This document shows positions 1-7,261 of a stretch of 10,290 nucleotides of DNA, one piece after another. Made by a program: the position numbers and the translations under genes. Each line of letters begins with the position of its first letter. The first letter of the stretch is position 1. Under the pieces are notes generated by a model that was not told the origin of the DNA, did no database searches, and was given only the letters and a program-made list of their open reading frames with translations. The stretch is from assembly GCA_030038695.1 (NCBI GenBank), contig JASHSN010000098.1:1-10290 (forward strand), in the 5' to 3' direction. The DNA comes from Nitrososphaeraceae archaeon. Lineage in GTDB: Archaea; Thermoproteota; Nitrososphaeria; Nitrososphaerales; Nitrososphaeraceae.

Positions 1-349
1 TTTGTTTTTAGTCGGCGGTAAGGTATTATATTTGCATCGTTGAGCAATATGGTTTAACCCCATTTTGGATTTGATGGCATCGCATCATTTTTGGTGAGTA
101 GTATCAACTCGTTTGAAAGACGATGAAACATTTGATAAGATTGACAATTGGAATAATGAACTGAGCAGGGTAGGTGAAGAAGATGAATCGATGCGGATAT
201 GCGAACTCTTTTGTTCGATCACTTTTTAATATAGTTACAATTACCTTTTACACAGACTAATAACCAGTTCGTATCTTAAACGTTACCATGAGAATATTTA
301 TCGTAACTTAAAGCATACGATTTGAAGTAAGATTTGGTTTAAAAAGCCA
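1..349. other. upstream intergenic region, no intact gene; possible gene remnant
   Basis: No convincing intact gene lies here on either strand. One plus-strand frame is open from 98 to 229 (about 43 codons, ending TAA) and reads VVSTRLKDDETFDKIDNW followed by NNELSR and an acidic stretch. It has no usable start at its head: the preceding in-frame codon is TGA at 95-97, and upstream of that the same frame runs back to about 44. The protein-like composition and the ETFDKIDNW string vaguely recall the region after switch II of small Ras/Rab-like GTPases, so this could be a decayed fragment. That resemblance is only by eye and weak. The remaining bases are AT-rich with stops in all frames. Confidence 0.3.
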
Positions 350-358
350 ATATATATA
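350..358 (+). promoter_or_regulatory. TATA box (box A) of the aroC operon
   Basis: The string ATATATATA lies 31-39 nt ahead of the aroC ATG. Archaeal transcription usually starts about 25 nt downstream of the box centre, which would give a short leader of roughly 10 nt. No Shine-Dalgarno is seen ahead of aroC, which fits a short-leader transcript. Inferred from position and composition only. Confidence 0.5.
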
Positions 359-389
359 GAGCCTGAATAAGTTTGCCTGTCAACAATAT

Positions 390-1490
390 ATGCCAGGAAA
401 TATACTCGGCGAACGATTTGTCACATTGAGTTTCGGCGAGAGCCATGGTAAGTGTGTGGGAATGGTGGTGGATGGATGCCCAGCCGGTCTACCACTAGGT
501 GAGTCAGATATCCAGTCGCAGCTGGATCTCCGAAGACCAGGCACTTCTGCCGTCACGACTCAGAGGAAAGAAGAGGACAAGGTTGAGATCATATCTGGAG
601 TTTATAACGGATTTACTACTGGCGCACCGATTTGTATGCTGATCTGGAATCAGGATCAAGATTCAAGGCCTTATGAATTAATCAAAACAATACCTCGGCC
701 GGGACATTCTGATTATCCTGCGATGATAAAATATGCCGGCTTCGCAGATTATCGGGGAAGTGGAAGATTTTCTGGGAGGTTAACTGCTACTTTGGTAATG
801 GCAGGTGCGGTAGCCCAGAAATTACTACATTATTCACTTGGGATAGAGACAATAGCCTATACAACGGAGATCGGTGGTATTAGAGCAGAATCGATCGACT
901 TGATCGAGGCGAAAAAGAACAGATACATAAATGACGTAAGATGCCCTGACATTGCGACAGCCGAAAAAATGAGAACCGCGATCATGGAAGCAAGGAGAGA
1001 TGGAGACTCATTAGGAGGCATCGTAGAGTGTATCAGCACAGGACTACCCGTCGGGCTAGGAGAACCAATATTCGGATCCTTAGAGTCAGACCTAAGCAAG
1101 GCTCTCTTTAGTGTTCCAGCAGTCAAGGCAGTGGAATTTGGTTCTGGTTTCACCGGTACTAAACTCCGAGGGTCAGAGAATAATGACGCCTATATCAAAC
1201 ATGATGGCAGGATAGTTACAACCTCTAATAACTCTGGCGGCATCTTGGGAGGGTTATCAAATGGAATGCCAATAGTAATAAGGATAGGTTTCAAGCCGGC
1301 GTCATCGATCGCTAAAACTCAAAGAACTATTGACCTTTCGACTGGTGCACAAACAGACCTACATGTTCCTGGGAGACATGACCCTTGTGTAGTCCCTCGA
1401 GCACCTCCTATTATAGAATGTGTAGTATCGATGGTACTAACCGAGCACGCTCTGAGAGGCGGATTTATCCCTCCTGTGTTAAATAGGTGA
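390..1490 (+). CDS. aroC: chorismate synthase
   Basis: This 366-residue protein is a full-length chorismate synthase, the FMN-dependent last step of the shikimate pathway that turns 5-enolpyruvylshikimate-3-phosphate into chorismate. Visible family signatures are SFGESHG near residues 14-20, the RRPGTSAVTTQRKEED segment near 49-64, RPGHSDYP with the following GSGRFSGR around 103-130, SGGILGGLSNGMP near 283-295 and GRHDPCVVPRAPP near 329-341. The ATG at 390 gives the expected N-terminus and sits about 30 nt from a TATA box. It is the first gene of an operon with the mutase/aminotransferase and tyrA. Its stop TGA (1488-1490) is part of an AGGTGA that probably serves as the ribosome binding site of the next gene, which lies in the same reading frame with nothing but this stop between them. 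Confidence 0.97.
   Translation: MPGNILGERFVTLSFGESHGKCVGMVVDGCPAGLPLGESDIQSQLDLRRPGTSAVTTQRKEEDKVEIISGVYNGFTTGAPICMLIWNQDQDSRPYELIKTIPRPGHSDYPAMIKYAGFADYRGSGRFSGRLTATLVMAGAVAQKLLHYSLGIETIAYTTEIGGIRAESIDLIEAKKNRYINDVRCPDIATAEKMRTAIMEARRDGDSLGGIVECISTGLPVGLGEPIFGSLESDLSKALFSVPAVKAVEFGSGFTGTKLRGSENNDAYIKHDGRIVTTSNNSGGILGGLSNGMPIVIRIGFKPASSIAKTQRTIDLSTGAQTDLHVPGRHDPCVVPRAPPIIECVVSMVLTEHALRGGFIPPVLNR
1485..1490 (+). promoter_or_regulatory. Shine-Dalgarno AGGTGA overlapping the aroC stop; decides the start of the next gene
   Basis: AGGTGA matches the archaeal anti-Shine-Dalgarno sequence (3' end of 16S rRNA, CACCUCCU). It includes the aroC stop codon TGA. Six bases downstream is an in-frame ATT (1497-1499), which is the best placed start for the mutase/aminotransferase. 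This suggests translational coupling: ribosomes ending aroC would re-initiate at once. Confidence 0.5.
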
Positions 1491-1496
1491 ATAGAG

Positions 1497-2873
1497 ATTA
1501 GCACCGCAGAAGAACTAGATAGACTTCGATTAGAGATACGCGAAATAACTTCTGACATCTTGCGAAAAGTACAAAGGAGAAATGAACTTTCTAAGCAAGT
1601 GGGCGCAATCAAGAACAAGTTAAACATCGGTGTAAAGGATGAAAAAGTTGAACAGGATATTAGAACATTTATCTCGAAGCTTTCTAATGAAATTGGAATT
1701 GATCCGTACTTCGCTGGAAGACTTTTAAATATTTTGTTAGCAGAGTCCACGAGATTACAGGTCAATGAACAAGATTCGCAAACTCAATTTGAAAGTCACC
1801 TTACAGTATTTATGAACGCAAAAAAGCTCGAAGCCTCAGGGAAAAAAATCATTCACATGGAAGTTGGAGAACCAGATTATCCCCCACCAGAGAACGTAAG
1901 AAAGGCTCTTTCAAAAGTTTTTGAATCCAGACAATACCATTATAGCGAAACGAAAGGTATAACCAAATTGCGTACAGCTATAGCACAAAAATGGGGCAAT
2001 CATGTGAATGCTGATCAAGTGATAGTTACACCAGGTGGCAGATTCGCGGTTTTTGCTGCAATATCCTCTTTGTTATCTATAGGTGATGAATTGATCTGTG
2101 TAGAGCCGGCGTGGCCAGCATATAGAGAATGTGCTGCGTTTGTCGGTTCAACGACGAAGATCTTAAAAACAACTCTAGAAGAGGAGTGGAATCCGGATAC
2201 AGGAAAACTTGAGGATATGATCAGCTGTAGTACTAAAATGATTGTGTTGAACTATCCAAATAATCCGACAGGAAGAGTCCTGGATAAAAATATCGTAGAC
2301 AAAATCGTCTCCCTTGCAAGGGATCACAGCATATATCTCTTAAGCGACGAAGTATATTCAGACTACGCATTCAATGGATTCACGAGCTTACTAGGTTATG
2401 GTTACGAGAAAAGTATCATAATCTCTTCTTTTTCAAAGAGCCATGCAATGACAGGGTTTAGAGTTGGGTACGCTATCGCAGAGGAAAATATAGTTAATAA
2501 AATGGCTAAAATTCAAGCAACTGGTCTCACCAGTGTGGCAGAGCCAATGCAGTATGCTGCGCTAGCTGCCGTGGAAGAGAGTTCCTCAGAGAATGCAAAA
2601 CGCATGAAGCGACGTCTAGGAATCATTTGCAACAAATTACAAGAAATGTCGCTTGAATTCGTGGAGCCTGACGGTGCAATGTATGTCTATCCAAAACTTA
2701 GTGGTGGGAAACGCGATGTGACAATTATACGCAAGGCACTTGATCTGGGAGTGGCCATTGCCCCAGGAAGTGGTTTTGGAGATTGTTACAGTGAATTTAT
2801 TAGGATCTCGGCATGCCAGCCAGAAGACCAACTAGAGAAGGGTATGGATTTGTTAAAGGCCGCAGTCTCATAG
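1497..2873 (+). CDS. bifunctional chorismate mutase (AroQ type) / class I PLP aminotransferase
   Basis: Residues 1 to about 90 form an all-helical AroQ chorismate mutase: the ELDRLRLEI helix, then LRKVQRRNELSKQVGAIK, then KDEKVEQDI, which carry the Arg and Lys positions that bind chorismate in this family. It converts chorismate to prephenate. From about residue 100 a fold-type I aminotransferase follows, with GEPDYPPP, YHYSETKG, NYPNNPTG, SDEVYSDY, the PLP-lysine motif SSFSKSHAMTGFRVGY (Lys about 314) and FIRIS near the end, where Arg binds the substrate carboxylate. Expected substrates are prephenate, phenylpyruvate or 4-hydroxyphenylpyruvate. No ATG, GTG or TTG occurs in frame between the aroC stop and TTG at 1560. 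The TTG start would cut away the first mutase helix and its Arg. I therefore place the start at ATT 1497, six bases after AGGTGA (458 residues). ATA at 1491, or readthrough of the aroC TGA, are alternatives. The product is sure, the start is not. Confidence 0.85.
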   Translation: MSTAEELDRLRLEIREITSDILRKVQRRNELSKQVGAIKNKLNIGVKDEKVEQDIRTFISKLSNEIGIDPYFAGRLLNILLAESTRLQVNEQDSQTQFESHLTVFMNAKKLEASGKKIIHMEVGEPDYPPPENVRKALSKVFESRQYHYSETKGITKLRTAIAQKWGNHVNADQVIVTPGGRFAVFAAISSLLSIGDELICVEPAWPAYRECAAFVGSTTKILKTTLEEEWNPDTGKLEDMISCSTKMIVLNYPNNPTGRVLDKNIVDKIVSLARDHSIYLLSDEVYSDYAFNGFTSLLGYGYEKSIIISSFSKSHAMTGFRVGYAIAEENIVNKMAKIQATGLTSVAEPMQYAALAAVEESSSENAKRMKRRLGIICNKLQEMSLEFVEPDGAMYVYPKLSGGKRDVTIIRKALDLGVAIAPGSGFGDCYSEFIRISACQPEDQLEKGMDLLKAAVS

Positions 2874-2891
2874 TACTAAGACTAATAATAT

Positions 2892-3782
2892 ATGATAAAA
2901 AAAATAGCTGTCGTGGGCGCAGGCGGTAGAATGGGCAGTTGGTTCTCGAGATACCTTTCCGAAAGAAAAGGAATAACGCTGACACTTTATGACATTCATC
3001 CTTTTCCTGTAAAGTATCCAGCCAATATAGCTATATCGACAGACATTGTGAACTGCGTTAATACAGCTGACCTTGTTATTATATGCGTACCCATCTCGAA
3101 GATGCCTCACATAATTCAAGAATGTGCCACCAAAATGAAACCTGGTGCCATACTCGTAGAAATATCGTCGATAAAAAATCGTTCATACAGAGAGCTCAAA
3201 AGGCTTCCTGAACATCTTAAACCGTTGTGCATTCATCCAATGTTCGGACCTGCAGCACGCAGAGTTGATCTAATGAAGATTTTACTAATACCTGTGAGAA
3301 ATGAAATGCGCGAACTCCGTATTACAAAAGACCTGTTCCGTGGTGCCATCATAAGCATTGTCCCAGATGCTGAGACACATGATCGATTTATGTCCATCAT
3401 TTTAGGGTTGACGTACTTCACAAATTTGGTATTCGCTACTTTTGTTGCTAAACAAGACTACGAGTCATTAAAAAAATTCGCTGGGACAACTTTTAAAATC
3501 CAGTCACTTCTTTCCACAAGCATATTGCAAGAAGAACCTGATTTGATCCTCGCCCTCCTCTCACAGAATCCGTCGGTTCGGAATCAAGTTAGAAAATATC
3601 TTGTTGAAGCCAAGAGATTAGAAAGATTATTTTCTGTGCATAATGAATCCAAGATGAAGTTTGAACTAGAAAAATTAAAATCGCTTTATCAGGAACGAGA
3701 GAATATGGAATCGTCATATAGCCAGATGTATCGGATAATCTCATATTTGAATAAAGGCAGTAGCGATCGAAGGACCTTTTGA
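2892..3782 (+). CDS. tyrA: prephenate/arogenate dehydrogenase
   Basis: This 296-residue protein belongs to the TyrA family, which oxidatively decarboxylates prephenate (or arogenate) on the way to tyrosine. The N-terminal Rossmann fold shows AVVGAGGRMGSWF (residues 6-18) and an acidic Asp34 at the end of the second strand, which favours NAD over NADP. HPMFGP at 115-120 is a hallmark of the family and lies near the substrate site. A helical dimerisation domain follows from about 165, and the last 50 residues are charged and probably coiled coil. The gene starts 18 bp after the aminotransferase and has no Shine-Dalgarno, so it is probably read from the aroC promoter. The frame ends ACC-TTT-TGA, and one base further along a second frame continues with 20 protein-like residues to TAG at 3843. 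The natural C-terminus may therefore be longer. No ACT domain is seen. Confidence 0.92.
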   Translation: MIKKIAVVGAGGRMGSWFSRYLSERKGITLTLYDIHPFPVKYPANIAISTDIVNCVNTADLVIICVPISKMPHIIQECATKMKPGAILVEISSIKNRSYRELKRLPEHLKPLCIHPMFGPAARRVDLMKILLIPVRNEMRELRITKDLFRGAIISIVPDAETHDRFMSIILGLTYFTNLVFATFVAKQDYESLKKFAGTTFKIQSLLSTSILQEEPDLILALLSQNPSVRNQVRKYLVEAKRLERLFSVHNESKMKFELEKLKSLYQERENMESSYSQMYRIISYLNKGSSDRRTF

Positions 3783-3843
3783 AAAATCGCTCTCATTAAC
3801 ATCAAGTATTGAAGCTATTCGACATAACATAGAGAAGCTTTAG
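3777..3843 (+). other. possible +1 frameshift site and C-terminal extension of tyrA
   Basis: tyrA ends in frame with TTT TGA inside a run of four T (3777-3780). If the ribosome or the DNA loses one T, reading goes on as TTT GAA AAA and so on for 20 codons, giving EKSLSLTSSIEAIRHNIEKL and then TAG at 3841-3843. The tail looks like protein (amphipathic, charged, helix-prone), unlike typical intergenic translations. A Phe codon that can slip onto an overlapping TTT before a TGA resembles the layout of known +1 programmed frameshifts such as bacterial prfB (CTT TGA). Equally possible are a one-base insertion in the T run, a sequencing error or chance. Confidence 0.3.
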
Positions 3844-4058
3844 AAGTTATCCTTGCTTCCATGCCCTCGTCAGTAATAACTGCACCACACCTCCTAATTT
3901 GCTAATAGATGGTTTGTTAGAATAACCCACCAAGCTAAATGGGCTACTCAAACCATAGTTCCTCGGGTCTCGACCAGACAGTAACTGATAACTACTTAAT
4001 TGCCACAATCTTTTGTTATTACTCGGATGTGTATAACGTCTTGTGTAACAAAAACAGC
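3844..4058. other. intergenic region between tyrA and the thioredoxin-like gene, nothing recognised
   Basis: The stretch has no start codon followed by a meaningful plus-strand frame. An open minus-strand frame from 4101 to 3847 begins with GTG and has no recognisable motif, no promoter and no Shine-Dalgarno. I looked for tRNA arms around the GGGTCTCGACC string at about 3966-3976 and found no consistent cloverleaf. Confidence 0.4.
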
Positions 4059-4066
4059 AATAAATA
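4059..4066 (+). promoter_or_regulatory. TATA box for the thioredoxin-like gene (leaderless)
   Basis: AATAAATA lies 24-31 nt before the ATG at 4090, the spacing expected when transcription starts at the start codon itself. This also supports 4090 as the start over a TTG at 4000 further upstream. Confidence 0.45.
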
Positions 4067-4089
4067 CCATTAATTCTAGATGTTATTAT

Positions 4090-6195
4090 ATGCAGTTGCA
4101 CGAAGACGATAGCGAAACTAAACCTAATAGGTTAATTGGTGAAAGCAGTCCTTATCTTTTACAACATGCGCATAATCCTGTCGATTGGTACCCATGGGGA
4201 GAAGAGTCGCTTCAAAAAGCAAAAAGTGAGAATAGACCAATTTTCCTTAGTGTAGGGTACAGTGCTTGTCACTGGTGCCATGTGATGGCTCATGAATCCT
4301 TCGAAGACGAAGAAATCGCTAAAATAATGAATGCAAATTTTATTAATATAAAAGTCGACAGGGAAGAAAGGCCAGACATAGACGACATATATCAACGTGT
4401 TTGCCAGCTCGCAACTGGCACGGGCGGTTGGCCTCTTTCCGTTTTCATGACCCCTGATCAGAGACCGTTCTACGTAGGCACATATTTTCCCAAATACGGT
4501 AGGAACGGAAGTCCAGGATTTGGCACTATTTTAAGTCAGCTTGCTGAAGCCTACAGAAATAAGAAACGAGAGATTGATACTGCAACAGTTGAATTCCTAG
4601 AAGCGTTGGAACACTCTGTCAAAGATGTTCAAAAAACCGACGATGCTGTTCTAGATCGTTCAATTATAGACGAGGCGGCGGTTGGATTGCTACATATGGG
4701 CGATCCGGCTTATGGTGGTTTCGGCCAAGCTCCAAAATTTCCCAACTCATCCAATCTTTTGTTTTTGCTACGATGCTACCATATATCTCGCATCAACCGC
4801 TACAAAGATTTTGTCATGTTTACAGCAGATAAAATGGCGGCTGGAGGAATTCACGATCAGATAGGTGGCGGATTTGCACGGTATTCGACAGATCAAAGGT
4901 GGCTTGTCCCACATTTTGAAAAGATGCTTTACGATAACGCATTGCTTGTGCAGGTGTACGCGGAGCTATATCAGATTAGTGGTGACGAAAAATATCTAGA
5001 TGTAGTTCAGAAAACGTTGGAGTATGTGCGGCGTGAAATGATGTCTCCCGAGGGCGGGTTTTACTCTGCTCAAGATGCAGATTCGGAAGGCGAAGAAGGG
5101 AAATATTATGTCTGGTCAAAACAAGAGATTTTTAATTCACTCGGTGATGAAACAATAGCGAACATATTCTGCGAATATTATGGTGTTACACAGGGAGGAA
5201 ACTTTGAAGGCAAGAACATCCTCAATATAAGATCGTCGTTATCAGACTTATCACAAAGATATGGCCGTAGACCTGAGATGTTAAAGCGAATTATTGATGA
5301 TGCTTCGACCAGACTCTTTGAAATAAGACAAAAAAGGATAAAACCTGGACTAGACGACAAAATAATAACAGCTTGGAACGGCTTAATGATATCAGGTTTT
5401 GCAAAGGGATATCGAGTCACTAACAAGAAACAGTATCTTGAGATCGCAGAGAAGACAATTGGGTTCATAGAATCCAAGGTTACGAGAGACGGTTCCAGAT
5501 TATATAGAACATTTAAGAATGGAGTCTCTAAACTTAATGGATATCTTGATGATTACGCATTTCATGTCAATGCACTTCTAGATGTTTTTGAGCTGGATTC
5601 AAATCCCACTTATCTACACAATGCAGTTAAGTACACGGACGTCATGCTTGAACATTTCTGGGACATCGTGAACCGTAATCTTTATCTTACTTCCGATGAT
5701 CATGAACAATTAATCGTCAGAACTAGAAGTTTGTATGATCTCGCAATTCCAAGCGGTAATTCGATAGCCGCATCTAACCTGCTCAGGTTATACCATCTGA
5801 CTCATAGAAACGATTACTTAGAAAAAGCTGAGCTGATCATGATGGGAGGTGCAAAATCATCTTCGGAAAATCCTTTTGGTTTCGGACAGTTATTGATTGC
5901 AATTTATTTGTACGTAAAGAAGATTACCGAAATAACGGTAACAAGAACAAACAATTCTGGTGAAGGGCACAAGATGGCAACTTGGTTGAACAAGCAGTTT
6001 ATTCCTAATGCTATTTCTGTCATCATTGAGAATCATGACCAATCAAGTCAGCTGAAGCAGTATCCTTTCTTTAACGCAATGAACTCGGAAAGAAAAGATG
6101 AGATGGACTATGCTGTTATTTGTAGAAACTTTACGTGCTCTGTTCCTATCTATACGCTGGCCGACTTGCAGGAACATATCAAATCTATATCATGA
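4090..6195 (+). CDS. YyaL/SPATA20-type thioredoxin-domain protein (DUF255)
   Basis: This 701-residue protein has the usual length of the YyaL/SPATA20 family. The N-terminal DUF255 domain, a thioredoxin fold, shows [24 protein letters not shown] (13-36; the second half, HNPVDWYPW, is the most typical), the redox-like C60-H-W-C63 followed by [16 protein letters not shown] at 91-96 and GGWPLSVF at 112-119. The rest is a six-hairpin-glycosidase-like alpha/alpha barrel with [45 protein letters not shown] and [12 protein letters not shown]. It closes with a C-terminal [10 protein letters not shown] segment typical of the family. No signal peptide is seen, so it is probably cytosolic. The exact reaction is not settled for the family; a thiol redox role and a sugar or cofactor-related role have been suggested. 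I chose ATG 4090 because the conserved block starts shortly after it and a TATA box fits it. It stands alone between non-coding stretches, so the context adds little. Confidence 0.9.
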   Translation: MQLHEDDSETKPNRLIGESSPYLLQHAHNPVDWYPWGEESLQKAKSENRPIFLSVGYSACHWCHVMAHESFEDEEIAKIMNANFINIKVDREERPDIDDIYQRVCQLATGTGGWPLSVFMTPDQRPFYVGTYFPKYGRNGSPGFGTILSQLAEAYRNKKREIDTATVEFLEALEHSVKDVQKTDDAVLDRSIIDEAAVGLLHMGDPAYGGFGQAPKFPNSSNLLFLLRCYHISRINRYKDFVMFTADKMAAGGIHDQIGGGFARYSTDQRWLVPHFEKMLYDNALLVQVYAELYQISGDEKYLDVVQKTLEYVRREMMSPEGGFYSAQDADSEGEEGKYYVWSKQEIFNSLGDETIANIFCEYYGVTQGGNFEGKNILNIRSSLSDLSQRYGRRPEMLKRIIDDASTRLFEIRQKRIKPGLDDKIITAWNGLMISGFAKGYRVTNKKQYLEIAEKTIGFIESKVTRDGSRLYRTFKNGVSKLNGYLDDYAFHVNALLDVFELDSNPTYLHNAVKYTDVMLEHFWDIVNRNLYLTSDDHEQLIVRTRSLYDLAIPSGNSIAASNLLRLYHLTHRNDYLEKAELIMMGGAKSSSENPFGFGQLLIAIYLYVKKITEITVTRTNNSGEGHKMATWLNKQFIPNAISVIIENHDQSSQLKQYPFFNAMNSERKDEMDYAVICRNFTCSVPIYTLADLQEHIKSIS

Positions 6196-6531
6196 AAGAG
6201 AACCTACTATCATAGCTACTAAGGCTTGACAAACTTGTGGGACACATGAGGTAACCTAACTGGTTCTGTAGTGACTGCCCCATATTAATCCCTGTTCGTT
6301 GAAATTATCATCGTCAGTATACGATATTTCGATGCCCTTTCAGAGGGACTCGCCTCGCAAGTTCATGGACAGGATACATAACTTGAAGGTATACTTGTGT
6401 CACCTTCCGGTATTTTTCTCGAGGTCTAGGCAACCGTGAAGCAATAATACATGACTAGATCTGTACGTAATCTGGAAAAACACTCTCAAATTACCATACT
6501 ATGCCTGTGTTGCCCTTTGATCTATAAGATT
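6196..6531. other. intergenic region with converging genes on both sides, nothing recognised
   Basis: The region lies between the end of the plus-strand YyaL-like gene and the end of the minus-strand orphan, so it needs only terminators. The longest plus-strand frame starts with ATG at 6332 (35 codons, to 6439), lacks a Shine-Dalgarno and has unlikely codon use. A short hairpin CCCT-loop-AGGG occurs at 6335-6347, too weak to call a terminator. Confidence 0.4.
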
Positions 6532-6855
6532 CTAAGGCCTCCTGATGTCTATTAGTAGTTGTTCACCTACTTTAGGGCTTCCTATATTCTCGTATCGTCT
6601 CCTCGGCATAGTAATTTGTACTATCGTCTCCGCATAGGTTTTCACTACAGTCTGAGGTTGAGAGTTTAAAATTGCTTCCAATATAGGCCTTACCTGTTCT
6701 TTCACCTCTTTGTCAGTAATAACTCTATCAATAGATTCCAACATCAATTGCTGTTGCGAAATCGTTTCAAGCTCCAGATCTTCACTGAGTGTAAGCGCTA
6801 CGTTGACACCACTATCAGTTATTTGATTAATCTTGTAGCGAGGAGATTCATCCAA
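6532..6855 (-). CDS. uncharacterised 107-residue protein
   Basis: I do not recognise a family. The protein starts MDESPRYKINQITDSG, is rich in Glu, Gln, Ile and Val, and ends MPRRRYENIGSPKVGEQLL and a short tail. The middle (about 25-60) reads as one or two amphipathic helices with several Gln, and 65-85 as beta strand (TVVKTYAETIVQITM). There is no Cys, no membrane segment and no signal peptide, so it is probably a small soluble cytosolic protein. The only start fitting the frame is TTG at 6855. An ATG a few bases later is in another frame and stops after ten codons. A TATA-like box ATATTATAAA at 6881-6890 lies 26-35 nt upstream, in keeping with a near-leaderless message. Codon use is unremarkable and the composition is protein-like, which is why I accept it as real. 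Confidence 0.65.
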   Translation of the reverse strand: MDESPRYKINQITDSGVNVALTLSEDLELETISQQQLMLESIDRVITDKEVKEQVRPILEAILNSQPQTVVKTYAETIVQITMPRRRYENIGSPKVGEQLLIDIRRP

Positions 6856-6880
6856 TACAATATAATTAGATTATAGTATG

Positions 6881-6890
6881 TTTATAATAT
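6881..6890 (-). promoter_or_regulatory. TATA box of the 107-residue orphan gene
   Basis: Read on the minus strand the sequence is ATATTATAAA, 26-35 nt ahead of the TTG at 6855. The position fits an archaeal promoter with a leader of only a few bases. Confidence 0.4.
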
Positions 6891-6971
6891 TTTGCTTGTA
6901 TGATAACCCAATTTGAATGTCCTAATGCTTAGCGATTGGACCTTTAGTCTTTCATGAAATCTGTTTAAATC

Positions 6972-6980
6972 CATATAAAG
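6972..6980. promoter_or_regulatory. TATA-like element, orientation unclear
   Basis: CATATAAAG on the plus strand is CTTTATATG on the minus strand, the latter closer to the archaeal consensus. On the plus strand it would place a start near 7004, inside a 13-nt palindrome, and transcribe the possible small ORF at 7140. On the minus strand it would give a second, longer leader for the orphan ending at 6532. Confidence 0.3.
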
Positions 6981-7004
6981 CCCAGATAGTTGATGTCGAT
7001 CCTG

Positions 7005-7017
7005 CGTGATTATCACG
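7005..7017. promoter_or_regulatory. perfect palindrome CGTGAT-T-ATCACG, operator-like
   Basis: Two perfect 6-bp half-sites separated by one base lie 25-45 nt from a TATA-like element at 6972-6980, in a non-coding stretch. This size and symmetry suit a dimeric helix-turn-helix regulator. Overlapping a plus-strand start site would mean repression; lying upstream of a minus-strand box could mean activation. No partner is known; the call rests on symmetry and place. Confidence 0.35.
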
Positions 7018-7139
7018 AGGTTTTACGTTCTAACAGGCCAGAATGGTCTTGAATATGTATCTCTTGAACTTCATTTTCTGAGACTGAAACTAAAGGAAAA
7101 ATTCATTGTACGCCAATTAAGTACTGTGGAGGTAGTAGC

Positions 7140-7253
7140 GTGTTTAAAGCTATCTACACCAGGTCATTTAGGGAACAATTGATTTTAGGTAGTACCATAA
7201 TATATGGGGAACATTTTGTCGATTATTTGCCCAGGGAGGTCAAACTAAATTAA
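7140..7253 (+). CDS. possible 37-residue small protein
   Basis: A GTG at 7140 follows a very strong Shine-Dalgarno GGAGGT (7128-7133) with a spacing of six bases, and opens 37 codons ending in TAA. The product starts MFKAIYTRSFREQLILG and ends DYLPREVKLN: mixed charge, one hydrophobic patch (LILGSTIIYG) too short and polar to be a clear membrane helix, no Cys. I recognise no family. The gene ends eight bases before the end of the convergent zinc-finger gene. A promoter could lie at 6972-6980, giving a leader of about 135 nt. The call rests on the quality of the Shine-Dalgarno; chance is not excluded. Confidence 0.35.
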   Translation: MFKAIYTRSFREQLILGSTIIYGEHFVDYLPREVKLN

Positions 7254-7261
7254 AATATAAT

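Noticed and set aside
1319..1765. 148-codon minus-strand frame across the aroC/mutase border
   Set aside because: Antisense to two certain genes, with a Ser/Cys-rich composition typical of shadow frames and no motif.
3930..4000. tRNA-like arms around GGGTCTCGACC
   Set aside because: No T-loop TTC consensus and no acceptor stem could be paired on either strand.
4000..4089. 30-codon upstream extension of the YyaL-like protein from a TTG
   Set aside because: Family conservation starts after 4090 and the promoter box lies inside the extension.
3847..4101. 84-codon minus-strand frame between tyrA and the YyaL-like gene
   Set aside because: GTG start without promoter or Shine-Dalgarno, overlaps the start of the plus-strand gene, and no recognisable domain.
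6332..6439. 35-codon plus-strand ATG frame in the convergent gap
   Set aside because: No Shine-Dalgarno, no TATA box at a useful distance and no motif; expected by chance.
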